Of a DNA stretch of 43,520 nt, positions 28,667 to 37,213 are shown piece by piece; position 1 is the stretch's first letter; each line of letters opens with the position of its first letter. This DNA is from Candidatus Paraburkholderia calva (lineage in GTDB: Bacteria > Pseudomonadota > Gammaproteobacteria > Burkholderiales > Burkholderiaceae). The notes under the pieces are model-generated. The model made no database searches and was not told the origin of the DNA. It saw nothing but the letters and a program-made list of their open reading frames with translations. The translations under genes were made by a program, and so were the position numbers. The stretch is taken from assembly GCA_001184395.1 (NCBI GenBank), contig LFLF01000015.1:1-43520 (forward strand). The letters run 5' to 3'.

Positions 28667-29770
28667 TCAGTCCACCTCGATTTCCGCGACCTGCGCATCG
28701 GCGGTTCCGGTCATCGCATCGACCGATACCGGCACGCGCCGCGCCAGCGCGCACATCAGTTCATAATCGATGGTGCCCGACGGCTCGGCCACTTCGTCGA
28801 CGCGCACGCGAGCGCCCCCCATAGTTCCACCGGCGCGCCGATGCCCGCCGCCGGGCACGGCGTGAGATCGACCGTCAGCATGTCCATCGACACGCGGCCG
28901 ACGATGCGCGTGTGCACGCCGTCCATCACGACCGGCGTGCCGGCGGGCGCATGACGCGGATAACCGCACGCGACCACGCCGATACGCATCGTGCGATCCG
29001 CCGCGAAAGTGCGGCTATAATAGCCGATGGTCTCGCCGGCGGCGAGGTCTGCACGCCGATGATGCGGCTCTCGAGCGTCATCACCGCGGCGAGCGGCAGG
29101 TCCGCGATATGCCGCGCGCGGCCCGTGGGCGATGCGCTGTAGAGGATCGTGCCCGGCCGCACCCAGTCGCGATGCGCGCGCGGATGCCACAACACCGCCG
29201 CCGAGTTCGATAGCGAGCGCGTGCCGGGCAGGTCTCTGGTAGCGGAGTCGAAGGCGTCGATCTGCCAGTCGATCGCGCCGTCGTCGGCGTTGGCGAAGTG
29301 CGTTATCAGGCCGATGCGCCCGACCGCCGCGAGCGCCGAGACCCGCTTCCACGCCTGCCCATACGCGGCGGGCCGGAAGCCGAGCCGGTTCATGTCGGAG
29401 TTCATTTTCAGTTCGATTTCGATCGGCCGGCGCACCGCCGCCGCTAGCAAGTCGAGCTGTTCGTCGCAATGCACGGTCACCGTCAACCGATGGATGGTCC
29501 GCCGTCTCGACATCGCGCGGCTCAAAAATGCCTTCGAGCAAAAGAATCGGCCCGGTCCAGCCGAGTTAGCACACGCGCACAGCTTCGTCGAGATCGAGCA
29601 ACGCGATGCCGTCCGCTGCCGCGAGCGCCGGAAAAATCCGCTCGATGCTGTGGCCGTACGCGTTGGCCTTCAACCGCCCAGACCCGCGACGTGGGTGCCG
29701 TCTGCCTGACGAATTCGAGATTGCGGCAGATCGCATCGGGGTGACTCCGTGCGGAAATCGGACGTGCCAT
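28667..29770 (-). pseudogene. Alanine racemase, pseudogene
   Basis: PLP enzyme interconverting L- and D-alanine for peptidoglycan (about 355 aa). The start [20 protein letters not shown] follows GGGAG. The PLP-lysine region is broken by a shift just before it: SRVWAV is followed in another frame by [13 protein letters not shown]. Then come [14 protein letters not shown] (canonical KxxxGMxRLG), [31 protein letters not shown] and, after more shifts, [20 protein letters not shown] and [13 protein letters not shown] with the second catalytic-Tyr region. At least five frameshifts. A second racemase copy elsewhere would be needed for viability. Confidence 0.9.
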
Positions 29771-29961
29771 GAGGGCTCCCTGAGCGGTGCGCGCCAGCGC
29801 GTGTTTGTCGAAAATTGCAGTCAAGATACAATCATATCGACGCTCAGGCAGTCGCTGTTAATGTATTTCCGGAGATTTTTGGTTGAAGTAACCAGACGAA
29901 CCACGCCACCGTGAAACGGCGTATCGTGAGCGAAGGTTACGTCCCAAAAGGGGAGGCCGCC

Positions 29962-30315
29962 ATGAACGACAGCCAACGACTCGCCGACTTGCGCATCGTG
30001 TTGATCGTCGTGGGCCTGATCGCCGTATTCGCGATCTGGCCGCTGATGATCGTCGGCATGTACGCGACGCTCGGCGTGTTCCTGCTGATGGCCTCGCGCG
30101 ACCCGATGAAGCACCTGAGCCTGATCTAGTTCACGGTGTGGTCGAGCATCGTCCACGGCGCGATCATGACCGTGCAGTCGTTCGGCGTCGAAACGGACGG
30201 CGCGGGCCATGTCGGCCATTTGCTCGGCGATGTGCCCGCGCTGTTCATCGTCGCGGCCGCGCTGGCGTTTTTCACGCCGCGCGGCGAGCGGGCGCGGGCA
30301 CTGGCGACGCCTTAA
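29962..30315 (+). pseudogene. Small inner-membrane protein (DUF6632-like) with in-frame amber stop
   Basis: [20 protein letters not shown] and [20 protein letters not shown] encode two membrane helices. A TAG (30127-30129) replaces the Trp expected in [20 protein letters not shown], and two more helices follow in the same frame up to TAA 30313-30315. The first helix pair seems shortened relative to homologues I remember (a short WPSGW-type loop is missing). Function of the family is unknown. Its stop overlaps the convergent mntP stop by a few bases. Confidence 0.75.
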
Positions 30316-30851
30316 CTCAGATAGCCCAGGTGCTCGGCCAGAATCACGCTGCCCACGCCGACCGATCAGGATCAGCCCGCCGACAATCTCCGCGCGCTTG
30401 CCGATGGTCGCGCCGACCATCACGCCGATGGTTACCATCAGCATGGTCGCGAAGCCGATGGTCGCGGCGGTCGAGAAGATAGCGACGTCGATGAACGCGA
30501 GGCCCGCCCTGACCGCCATCGCGTCGATGCTGGTGGCGAAGCCCGTGACCGCGAGCACGAGGAAGGAATGCGAGTTCGGGTTTTCTTTTTCGTGGCCGCC
30601 CTGGCTGAAACCTTCGCGGATCAGGTACGCGCCGCCACGAACAGCAGCCCGAACGCGATCCAATGGTCCTACGCGGTCACGTATTGCGCGGCGGCCCGGT
30701 CGAGCGCCCAGCCGACCAGCGGCGTAATGGCTTCGATGAGGCCGAAAATGAGGCTCGTCTTGAGTGCCTCGCGAATACGCAGCTTGTGCAAGGTCGCGCC
30801 CTTCCCGACTGCGGTGGCGAAGGCAAGGAATATGGTGGAGGCGAGGTTCAT
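30312..30851 (-). pseudogene. mntP: MntP manganese efflux pump, pseudogene
   Basis: Six-helix Mn(II) exporter of about 190 aa. Reads [40 protein letters not shown], then an in-frame TAG (Trp in EAWDHWIAF). In another frame follow [40 protein letters not shown] and [11 protein letters not shown], and a last shift leads to [11 protein letters not shown] and TAA. The first membrane segment lacks the conserved STDAFAA aspartate motif, which looks deleted. Preceded by a recognisable yybP-ykoY manganese riboswitch. Loss would raise manganese sensitivity unless another exporter exists. Confidence 0.9.
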
Positions 30852-30904
30852 CGCGAGTTTTTATAAGCGCTCTAGTCGGGCAAGAATATGCGACACAACG
30901 CGCC

Positions 30905-31050
30905 ACCGACCTTCAAGCGCATTCTGTCGATGGTCTTGCCAACCCGCGATCAAACCTGCGATGGCTGTCCATGCCACGATCGGACGATCGAGTGTGGAGT
31001 GTGTTGACATGGGCGCTTTCCGATTGCGGAAAGCCGGCTACTCCCCAGCG
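30905..31050 (-). promoter_or_regulatory. yybP-ykoY (mnt) manganese riboswitch upstream of mntP
   Basis: On the minus strand the leader contains the diagnostic GGGGAGTAGCC (31046-31036), a hairpin CTTTCCGCAATCGGAAAG, then CCCATGTCAACACACTCC and finally GGTTGGCAAGACC (about 30932-30944). These are the conserved blocks, in order, of the yybP-ykoY aptamer that senses Mn(II) upstream of mntP in proteobacteria. The downstream gene is a pseudogene, so the switch has lost its target. Exact ends are estimates. Confidence 0.8.
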
Positions 31051-31159
31051 AAGAATTGAAAGCTTATCACGACCACCTGCGCACGCTCGTGAAATTCACC
31101 CCTAAATCCGGTAAAGTTCGTGTGTAATGCCGCGTTTTCTCCATTCCGATGGAGGCATC

Positions 31160-31589
31160 ATGCAGGCAGATTCATCCGAGCAGACCGCCCGCGACGCGAT
31201 CCCGCGCATCTACCGCGCGTTCGAGACCAAGGGACGTCGCGCTGCTGCGCGAAGCTGTCACGTCCGACTGGGCCTACCTCCCCGAACCGCCCGGACAAAA
31301 GCCCGGACCCGATCAGATGGTGCCGGTCTTCGCTGACCTGGCGGCGGCGCTGCCCGACATGCACATCGAGATTCTGGACATGCTCGTGCAGGACAATCGT
31401 GTTGGCGTTCGCGCGGAGGTGAGTGGCATGCAGGACGGGCCGCTCATGGGCATCGCCGCGACGAAGAAACCAGTGTGCTTCGCGATCCACTCGTTTCACG
31501 AATTGCCCGATGGCCGCATTGCGAAAACGTGGCATCTGGAGGACTGGCTGAGCGTGTTCCGGCACTTGGGTGAGACGCCGCGCGTATAG
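31160..31589 (+). pseudogene. NTF2/SnoaL-like protein, one frameshift
   Basis: Starts MQADSSEQTARDAIPRIYRA after GGAGG. One extra G near 31233 in AFETKDVALLREAV breaks the frame, and the remainder (SDWAYLPEPPGQKPGPDQMV, GVRAEVSGMQDGPLMGIAAT, FHELPDGRIAKTWHLEDWLS) is clean to TAG... TAA-type end at 31589. The cone-shaped SnoaL/ester cyclase fold and about 140-residue length fit. These proteins hydrolyse or cyclise small ligands or only bind them; no specific role can be given. Very recent inactivation. Confidence 0.82.
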
Positions 31590-31912
31590 TCAACGCACTT
31601 TCGTTCGTGCGCCGCCGCGCACACGCCGTCGAGCGTCTCGCTCAGTTCGGCCATGCGCGGAAACTTCGCCGCGTGGGCGCGCATTTCGAGCCGGCTCGCG
31701 AGCGCATCGAGCGAAAGCGCATCCGTGGATACAGCGGGTTTGCGGGCATCGCCGAACGAAGAAAGAAAGTGCAGGACGCTGCCTTGCAGACGACGGTGCA
31801 CATCCACGAGATCGCGGATAGATCCGGCGCGTGCGTCATCCCGCGCCGCTTTCACGGTGATTATGGTCGCGGCATAATCGCCCGCGTGCGTGGATTCTGT
31901 GTGCGTCAGCAT
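31496..31912 (-). CDS. Hypothetical protein, possibly with displaced 3' end
   Basis: A 138-codon frame with GC-rich coding-like codon choice in its first 110 codons (TIITVKAARDDARAGSIRDL, VDVHRRLQGSVLHFLSSFGD, LSLDALASRLEMRAHAAKFP). It is predicted mostly helical and soluble. I do not recognise the family. The last about 25 codons overlap the NTF2-like gene on the other strand and do not look like coding sequence, so the original end may have been lost by a frameshift near 31610. No clear ribosome site precedes ATG 31912. Confidence 0.4.
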   Translation of the reverse strand: MLTHTESTHAGDYAATIITVKAARDDARAGSIRDLVDVHRRLQGSVLHFLSSFGDARKPAVSTDALSLDALASRLEMRAHAAKFPRMAELSETLDGVCAAAHERKCVDYTRGVSPKCRNTLSQSSRCHVFAMRPSGNS

Positions 31913-31964
31913 GTCGGTTCGGTTACAAAGGCGACGCCGTTCGACGAAGGTCGAAGACGTCGCG

Positions 31965-31996
31965 CTGTATATTTTAGAACCCTGTATATTTTAGAA
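31965..31996. repeat. 17-bp tandem duplication in AT-rich intergenic DNA
   Basis: ctgtatattttagaacc (31965-31981) is followed directly by ctgtatattttagaa (31982-31996). It has the same character as the coding-region duplications, here between the hypothetical gene and the PQQ protein. Confidence 0.85.
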
Positions 31997-32046
31997 TATA
32001 GCGCAACTCGATTGGTTTGCGGCGACCGCGAAGGAACGAGCGGTCG

Positions 32047-33714
32047 TCAGCGACTCAATAGTCCGAACACGCCGACGCCGGTTTTGGTGCCGACATACCC
32101 TTCCCGTTGGCGATCATCGGTGTGGTGAACTTGTTGCCCTGTCCGAACTGGTCCCGGCTGCCCGCCTGATTGCTGTTGTAAAGCTCGTTGGCAGATTGCC
32201 CGCGTCATAGGCGTGCAGTACTGCGATATCGCCGTTTTCCGCCGCCCACACGATGCCGTTCGACCCCCGTTGGCCGATACGCTGGGCGTCGCGCACGGCG
32301 CACCGAAGCTGTTCGCGGTCCGGCTGGCGGGCGTCGCGGATAATGCCGCGTCCGTGATCGTGAACGCCTTGATGCTGTCGCCGATCGAGCCGAAGTAGAC
32401 CGCGCCGTTGAAATACGCGGGCGCGGCGAACATTGGCCCGGTGATTTGCCCGACGACCTTCTGATATGCGTGATCGGCATTCGAATCGAATTTGCGCATC
32501 GAGTCGCGATTCATGCCGTAGATGATCGAGTCCTTGCCCGCACCGCGCCGCTCGCATCGGTCAGGTCGGGCAATACGAGCGCGCCGCCCGAGCCGAGGTC
32601 TTCGTCGGCGTTCGATTCCTGAATCGTGTTCGACGGCTCGAAGTAATCGGTGACGGTAAGCGCCGGCGTCGTGCCGAGTTTCAGGGAGCCGTTGCCGAAG
32701 TCGTCGTGGGCCGGCATGCCGTTGCCGTCGAGCGTGGCGTCGAACGTGCCGTTGGCGTCGAGAAAATAGACCGACGCGCCATCGAACTCCAGGCCCGCGC
32801 CGCTCATTCAGATCGCGCCCATCTGAGCGTTCGGCGTGACGTTTAGCACGTTCGCCTGCTGCAGCGTGTCGGCGCTGTAGCCGATCACCCAGCCGGTGTA
32901 CGGCATGATGTCGCAGTGCGACGTCCACGCTGTATAAACGACGTCGTTCAGCAGCAACAGCGACGCGCGCTCGGCATATTGTGCGGGATCGAACACCACG
33001 CGTCCGTTCTGGCTTCCCGCTCCGCCACCGGGGTAGGACGCGGCGATTTCCGTCGAGACGCCGAACAGCTCGGCACCGGTCGCGAAGTCTAGCGCGTGGA
33101 TGGGCTGGTGATAGCCGCCCGCGCCGTCCTTCGACATGCCAAACGACATAAATCGCGCCGTGCGGCCCGCGCGCGCGGTCGATCACGGGCGTGGCCGTGA
33201 TGCCGATCTTCGGCGTGATCTGCGTGCAGCCGTGGTTATCGCTCGGCGACTCGCGCCGGTGCCCAACGTCGAGACTTGCCAGAACGTGGCACTGGAATCG
33301 GCGTCCAGGGCGTAGACACTGGCGTTTTCGGTGGCGACGTACAACACGTTGTGCGGGCCGCCCGCGATCGGCACGCCGGCGAGAAAGAGCGGCTCGGCAT
33401 CCACTGCGCCATCCACCGGAACACGACGAGCTTGCCGAAGGCGGCGGACCGGACGTTCAAGGGCGTGAGCACGGTTTTGGCCAACTGCTGCCCCGTGTGC
33501 GCGATGTCGTTTGATACGTGGCGACGTCCATCGGGCTGGCGGCGCTCGCACCTGAAACACCCGAAGCGCCCGATGCCGGCGCCGTTGTGCCCGTCGACGC
33601 GGCGTTATTCGAACTGCTCGAACCATCACCGCCACATCCGCTGAACACGGCCGCAACGCCTGCCCAGACGACGAGGATCAACGCGACGGTTCTTCCCGAA
33701 AGACGCAGCTTCAT
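32047..33714 (-). pseudogene. PQQ-like beta-propeller lipoprotein, pseudogene
   Basis: Begins MKLRLSGRTVALILVVWAGV and AAVFSGCGGDGSSSSNN: a lipoprotein signal with Cys after FSG and a Ser-rich linker. Propeller blades are seen in several frames: AGGPHNVLYVATENASVYAL, LDADSSATFWQVSTLGTG, HQPIHALDFATGAELFGVST, ASLLLLNDVVYTAWTSHCDI and YFNGAVYFGSIGDSIKAFTI. The last is KGYVGTKTGVGVFGLL before TGA/TAA-type stop. At least six frameshifts and an in-frame TGA (Trp codon expected) near 32808. Such proteins are anchored to the outer or inner membrane facing the periplasm and are often of unknown function. Shares fold with the gcd remnant nearby. Confidence 0.83.
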
Positions 33715-33876
33715 CACAATCCCCCAGTCGCTCAGCGACCCGCGCTCACGACGATGATGGCAACCACAGCAATCGAAATACCCATTGAGGTTCGAAAGGA
33801 CACAGCTAGCAACGTCTTGACGGCCCGCGCAGCCGTGCCATTCCCATTTTCGAGACAACTCTCGACGATCTTTTTG

Positions 33877-33906
33877 TTGCAACGCGTCATCACGTGCTAG
33901 TATAGT
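33877..33906 (+). promoter_or_regulatory. Sigma-70-like promoter for the 45-aa ORF
   Basis: TTGCAA (33877-33882), an 18-base spacer and TATAGT (33901-33906) form a plausible -35/-10 pair in a strongly AT-rich stretch about 55 bases upstream of ATG 33960. Confidence 0.45.
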
Positions 33907-33959
33907 TTTATTATCTATATAGTTAACCTAGTAATCTGACTCCATTAAGGAATTTCGTC

Positions 33960-34097
33960 ATGGGAATCCTCGACGTCACCACCAGCCCGCTGTTCACCGT
34001 CTTGTTCGACAAGCTGTATGTCGTTGTTCGCAACGCGCTCAAAACCCGCGCCAAAGTCAGCACGCTCATGGCCGATGCGTATCGTCGCGGCATCTAA
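33960..34097 (+). CDS. Small intact ORF of 45 residues, unknown function
   Basis: ATG 33960 follows AAGGAA by nine bases and reads MGILDVTTSPLFTVLFDKLY, VVVRNALKTRAKVSTLMADA, YRRGI, then TAA. Amphipathic-helix character in the middle and a basic C-terminal half are visible. There is no signal peptide and no motif I recognise. It has its own ribosome site and a promoter-like sequence, sits between two dead PQQ-protein genes and is undamaged. Because it is short, absence of lesions is weak evidence alone, but codon choice (GTC, CTG, CGC, GCG) is native. Confidence 0.6.
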   Translation: MGILDVTTSPLFTVLFDKLYVVVRNALKTRAKVSTLMADAYRRGI

Positions 34098-34124
34098 AAC
34101 GCGCCTCACTCTACGGTTTCCCGC

Positions 34125-36000
34125 CTACTGCAAGGTGTAGGCAATCACGTAGTCCCCCGCCTTTGTCCCGAGCGAGCCGTGTCCGCCCGCCGTCACAAAG
34201 ATGTACTGTTTGCCGCTGGCGTCGGCGTAGCTCATGGGCATGGATTGACCGCCGGCCGGGAGACGCGCCTCCCACAGTTTTTGCCGTCGCGCACGTCGTA
34301 GGCGCGCACGTACTGATCGAGCGTGCCCGTCAGGAATGCGACGCCGCCCGCCGTCACGATCGTCCCGCCAGACTTGGCACGCCGAGCGGCATCGGAATGG
34401 GTAGCGGCGCGTTGTCGCGGATCGTGCCGTTCTTGTGTATCCACGCGATCTTGCCGGTGCGCAGATCCACGCCTGCCATGTAGCCCCACGGCGGCGCCTG
34501 ACACGGAATGCCGAGCGGCGATAAGAACGCATCTCATAGGCGAACGGCGTGCCCCGCGCCTGCTTGATGCCGCTCGTCTCGCTCGTGCTCGACGCGGCGG
34601 CTACCAATTTCTCACGCGGAATCAGTTTCGACGTGAACGCTATGTAATCCGGATTGGCGATCAAAATCTGCCGCACCGGATCGACCGAAATGCCGCCCCA
34701 GTCGAACACGCCGAAATTGCCCGGAAACACCAGCGTGCCCTGCTCCGATGGCGGTGTGAACGGCCCTTCGTACCGCAGACTCCGAAACTTGATGCGGCAC
34801 ACCAGTAGTTGATCGAAGGGCGTCGTGCCCCACATGTCCGCTTCCTTCACGTGCGGCGGATTGAAGTTCAGTGCGGAGACCGCCTGCGTCGGCGCAGTGT
34901 GATCGCCCTTGGACGCGCCCTGCGGCACCGGCGCTTCGTTGATCGGAAAGATCGGTGCCGGTTTCACGATTCAGCGCGTAGACGCTGCCCTGCTTGGTCA
35001 ATGCGATCAGCGCCGGCTGCATGCCCGCCGAGGTTTGCAAATCGATGAGCGTGGGCTGTCCGCCGACGTCCATATCCCACAGATCGTGATGCGTAAACTG
35101 ATAATTCCAGCGCAGTTTGCCGGTCATCGCGTCGAGCACTACCACGCCCGCACCGAAGCGTTCTGCCTGCTCCGTGCGCTAGCCACCCCATTGATCGGGT
35201 GTTTGATTGCCCATCGGCAAATAAATCAGGCCGCGCTTCTCGTCGACGCTGAACATCGACCACATGTTCAGCGAATTGCACACGTAGGTACCGCCGGTCG
35301 CAATCGGTTCCGTGTGATCCGGATTGCCCGGATCCCAGTTCCAGACGAGATGGCCGTCGTCGATGTCGAACGTGCGGACCACGCCTGACGGCTCGTTGTC
35401 CGTGACGTGGCCGCCGACGATCACGAGATTGCCTGCCACGGCCGGCGGCGACGTCGAGTAATAGCCGCCTGGCGTGAACGGCCCGATGTTCGTGCGCAAA
35501 TCGATCGCACCGTCATGGCCGAAGCTTGGGCACAGCTTGCCGGTGTATGCGTTCAGCGCGATCAGGCGCGCGTCGGCGGTCGGCAGGAAGAGGCGGCGTG
35601 GGCACTCGGGGGGCAGTCGTCTGCGCGGGCGTGGGCACCGCCCGCGCCGTGGAGGGCGGCCTGAACAGCGTCCCGCGATGCACCCACGGAATCAGCAACC
35701 AGATGCCGAGCAGCACCCAGATCAATAGCCGGGCAGCAATTGCCAGAAATCGAATTTGACCTCGAAGACCGACCAGACGGTCGTGCCGAACAGCATCAGC
35801 ACGAACAGGATCAGCGTGGAGCGCCGGCGGATCAGCAGCAACAAGCCGGACAGCACGATGGCCGCGCTCGCGATCACGTAGTACCACGATCCTTTCAGCG
35901 TGACGAGATAAGCGCCGCCTGCCGCGAGCACCGCGCCGAGCACAATGAACACGATGGCCGTGAAGAACGTGAGCCGATTGAGTTTTCCACTGCCAGCCAT
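34125..36000 (-). pseudogene. gcd: Membrane-bound PQQ-dependent glucose (quinate/shikimate) dehydrogenase, pseudogene
   Basis: Periplasmic quinoprotein of about 800 aa. The N-terminal membrane domain is visible (FFTAIVFIVLGAVLAAGGAY, LFGTTVWSVFEVKFDFWQLL). Then a frameshift and a deletion remove the start of the propeller (roughly 150 residues). NIGPFTPGGYYSTSPPAVAG, NLVIVGGHVTDNEPSGVVRT, WDPGNPDHTEPIATGGTYVC, YLPMGNQTPDQWGG follow, then an in-frame TAG, LRWNYQFTHHDLWDMDVGGQ, and after shifts FGVFDWGGISVDPVRQILIA and QYIFVTAGGHGSLGTKAGDY. ATG 36000 has GGAGAGG upstream. Substrate could be glucose or quinate; glucose is favoured by the C-terminal pattern. Direct sugar oxidation through this enzyme is lost. 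Confidence 0.9.
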
Positions 36001-36099
36001 GCTGAACCTCTCCGTGACAGTGAATGGCGGAACACTGCCGGCAGGCGGTCGTGGTTCGGACGGTGTCGCGCCGTGCGAGCGGCGAGCAAAGCGTCGTGC

Positions 36100-36718
36100 C
36101 GTCAAGCGTCGGTGAGAGGCGTGGTGCGGGAAGAAATCGGAGTAGAAAAGTCAGCGCGGCCAAGCGGCTATCGTAGGCGTTGGCCATCGGCGTGGCGCGC
36201 TGCATGGCGGCCTTCAGATCGCTGCGCTCGGAGAAACATGGCGCCTCGAACCACAGCAGGAATTCGTCGCGCCAGTTGCCCCAGGCGTTTTCGTCGAAGT
36301 CGAATTCCTCGTCGATGCGGCCTGTTATCGCGCAAGATACGCGCCGACGACCTGCTTGCCGTTCCAGTATGCGACGGCCACATCGGTGAGATCGGCCGTG
36401 GTGCCGCGCGGCAGATCGCGCAGCAGCATCGCGACGTGCGCCTTGAGCGATGCGCTGCCCGTATCGATCGCGCATCCGTCAGCCGAACGCGCCTTTGTTC
36501 AAATCCTGCTCGAATTCCGTGGTCCAGTGTGTGCCGTGGCCCACGCGATACTCACGCTCCTTGCGTGTCGATTGCCGCACGATGCCCTGCAGCGGATACA
36601 CATCGTCCACGATGTCCGAGGTATCCGCTTCCTGCACAAGAAAATCGTTCGCCTCCAGCCGGCGGCGCGCGAGAATCGCGAGAAAATCCGCTTTTTCATC
36701 CGGTGCGATCACTGACAT
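36100..36718 (-). pseudogene. Unrecognised protein, frameshifted
   Basis: ATG 36718 with GGAGG upstream reads MSVIAPDEKADFLAILARRR, LEANDFLVQEADTSDIVDDV, GTHWTTEFEQDLNKGAFG and stops. Adjacent frames continue with ASLKAHVAMLLRDLPRGTTA, VAYWNGKQVVGAYLA, then RIDEEFDFDENAWGNWRDEF and LLWFEAPCFSERSDLKAAMQ. The regular codon usage across three frames points to one decayed gene of about 200 residues, soluble and acidic. I do not recognise the family, and its stop is not located; the last frame runs toward the gcd start. Confidence 0.5.
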
Positions 36719-36852
36719 GGCGGCCTCCGATTTCGAGCGCATCATCCAAAGTAGCACAAGCGTGGAGGAATGGTGGCGCTATCGCACGGCGGGCGTTTCT
36801 TGCCAGCGGCCGGCCATTAATATGACCGTCATGTCGATGACGCGGAGCCACC

Positions 36853-37206
36853 ATGAAACGATCGGTTATCGCGGCGCTGTGCGTCGTCTCGGCGACGGCT
36901 CATGTAGGCGAGGCGCCCTGCGGCGCGCTCGGAAGCGCATCGGGCGCGCCGTTTGCCCTCAAGGAAGGCGAACGCATGGAATTCAGGCATGCGGGGAAAA
37001 CGACGCACGGCACGCTGCATGTCTACAAGGACGTGCAGGTGTATCGCGTGTACTGGCAGCAGGATGGCGGCGACGAGCAGTACGTGCTCGCGAATGCCGG
37101 AGAAAACAGCGTGAGGCTCGCCGCCACGTCGCCGCGTGGCGTGAAAGTGGACGCGGGACCGGGCGCGCTGCCTGAGCAACAGGTGCTGTCCTGTCCCACG
37201 TTGTGA
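36853..37206 (+). CDS. Small secreted/periplasmic hypothetical protein
   Basis: Intact 117 codons. MKRSVIAALCVVSATAHVGE forms a short Sec-type signal peptide with likely cleavage near residue 20-21. The mature part is beta-rich (EGERMEFRHAGKTTHGTLHV, YKDVQVYRVYWQQDGGDEQY). No family is recognised. It is convergent with the aminotransferase, the stops being eight bases apart. ATG 36853 is the only good start; a weak purine-rich site precedes it. Confidence 0.65.
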   Translation: MKRSVIAALCVVSATAHVGEAPCGALGSASGAPFALKEGERMEFRHAGKTTHGTLHVYKDVQVYRVYWQQDGGDEQYVLANAGENSVRLAATSPRGVKVDAGPGALPEQQVLSCPTL

Positions 37207-37213
37207 CGCGCTT

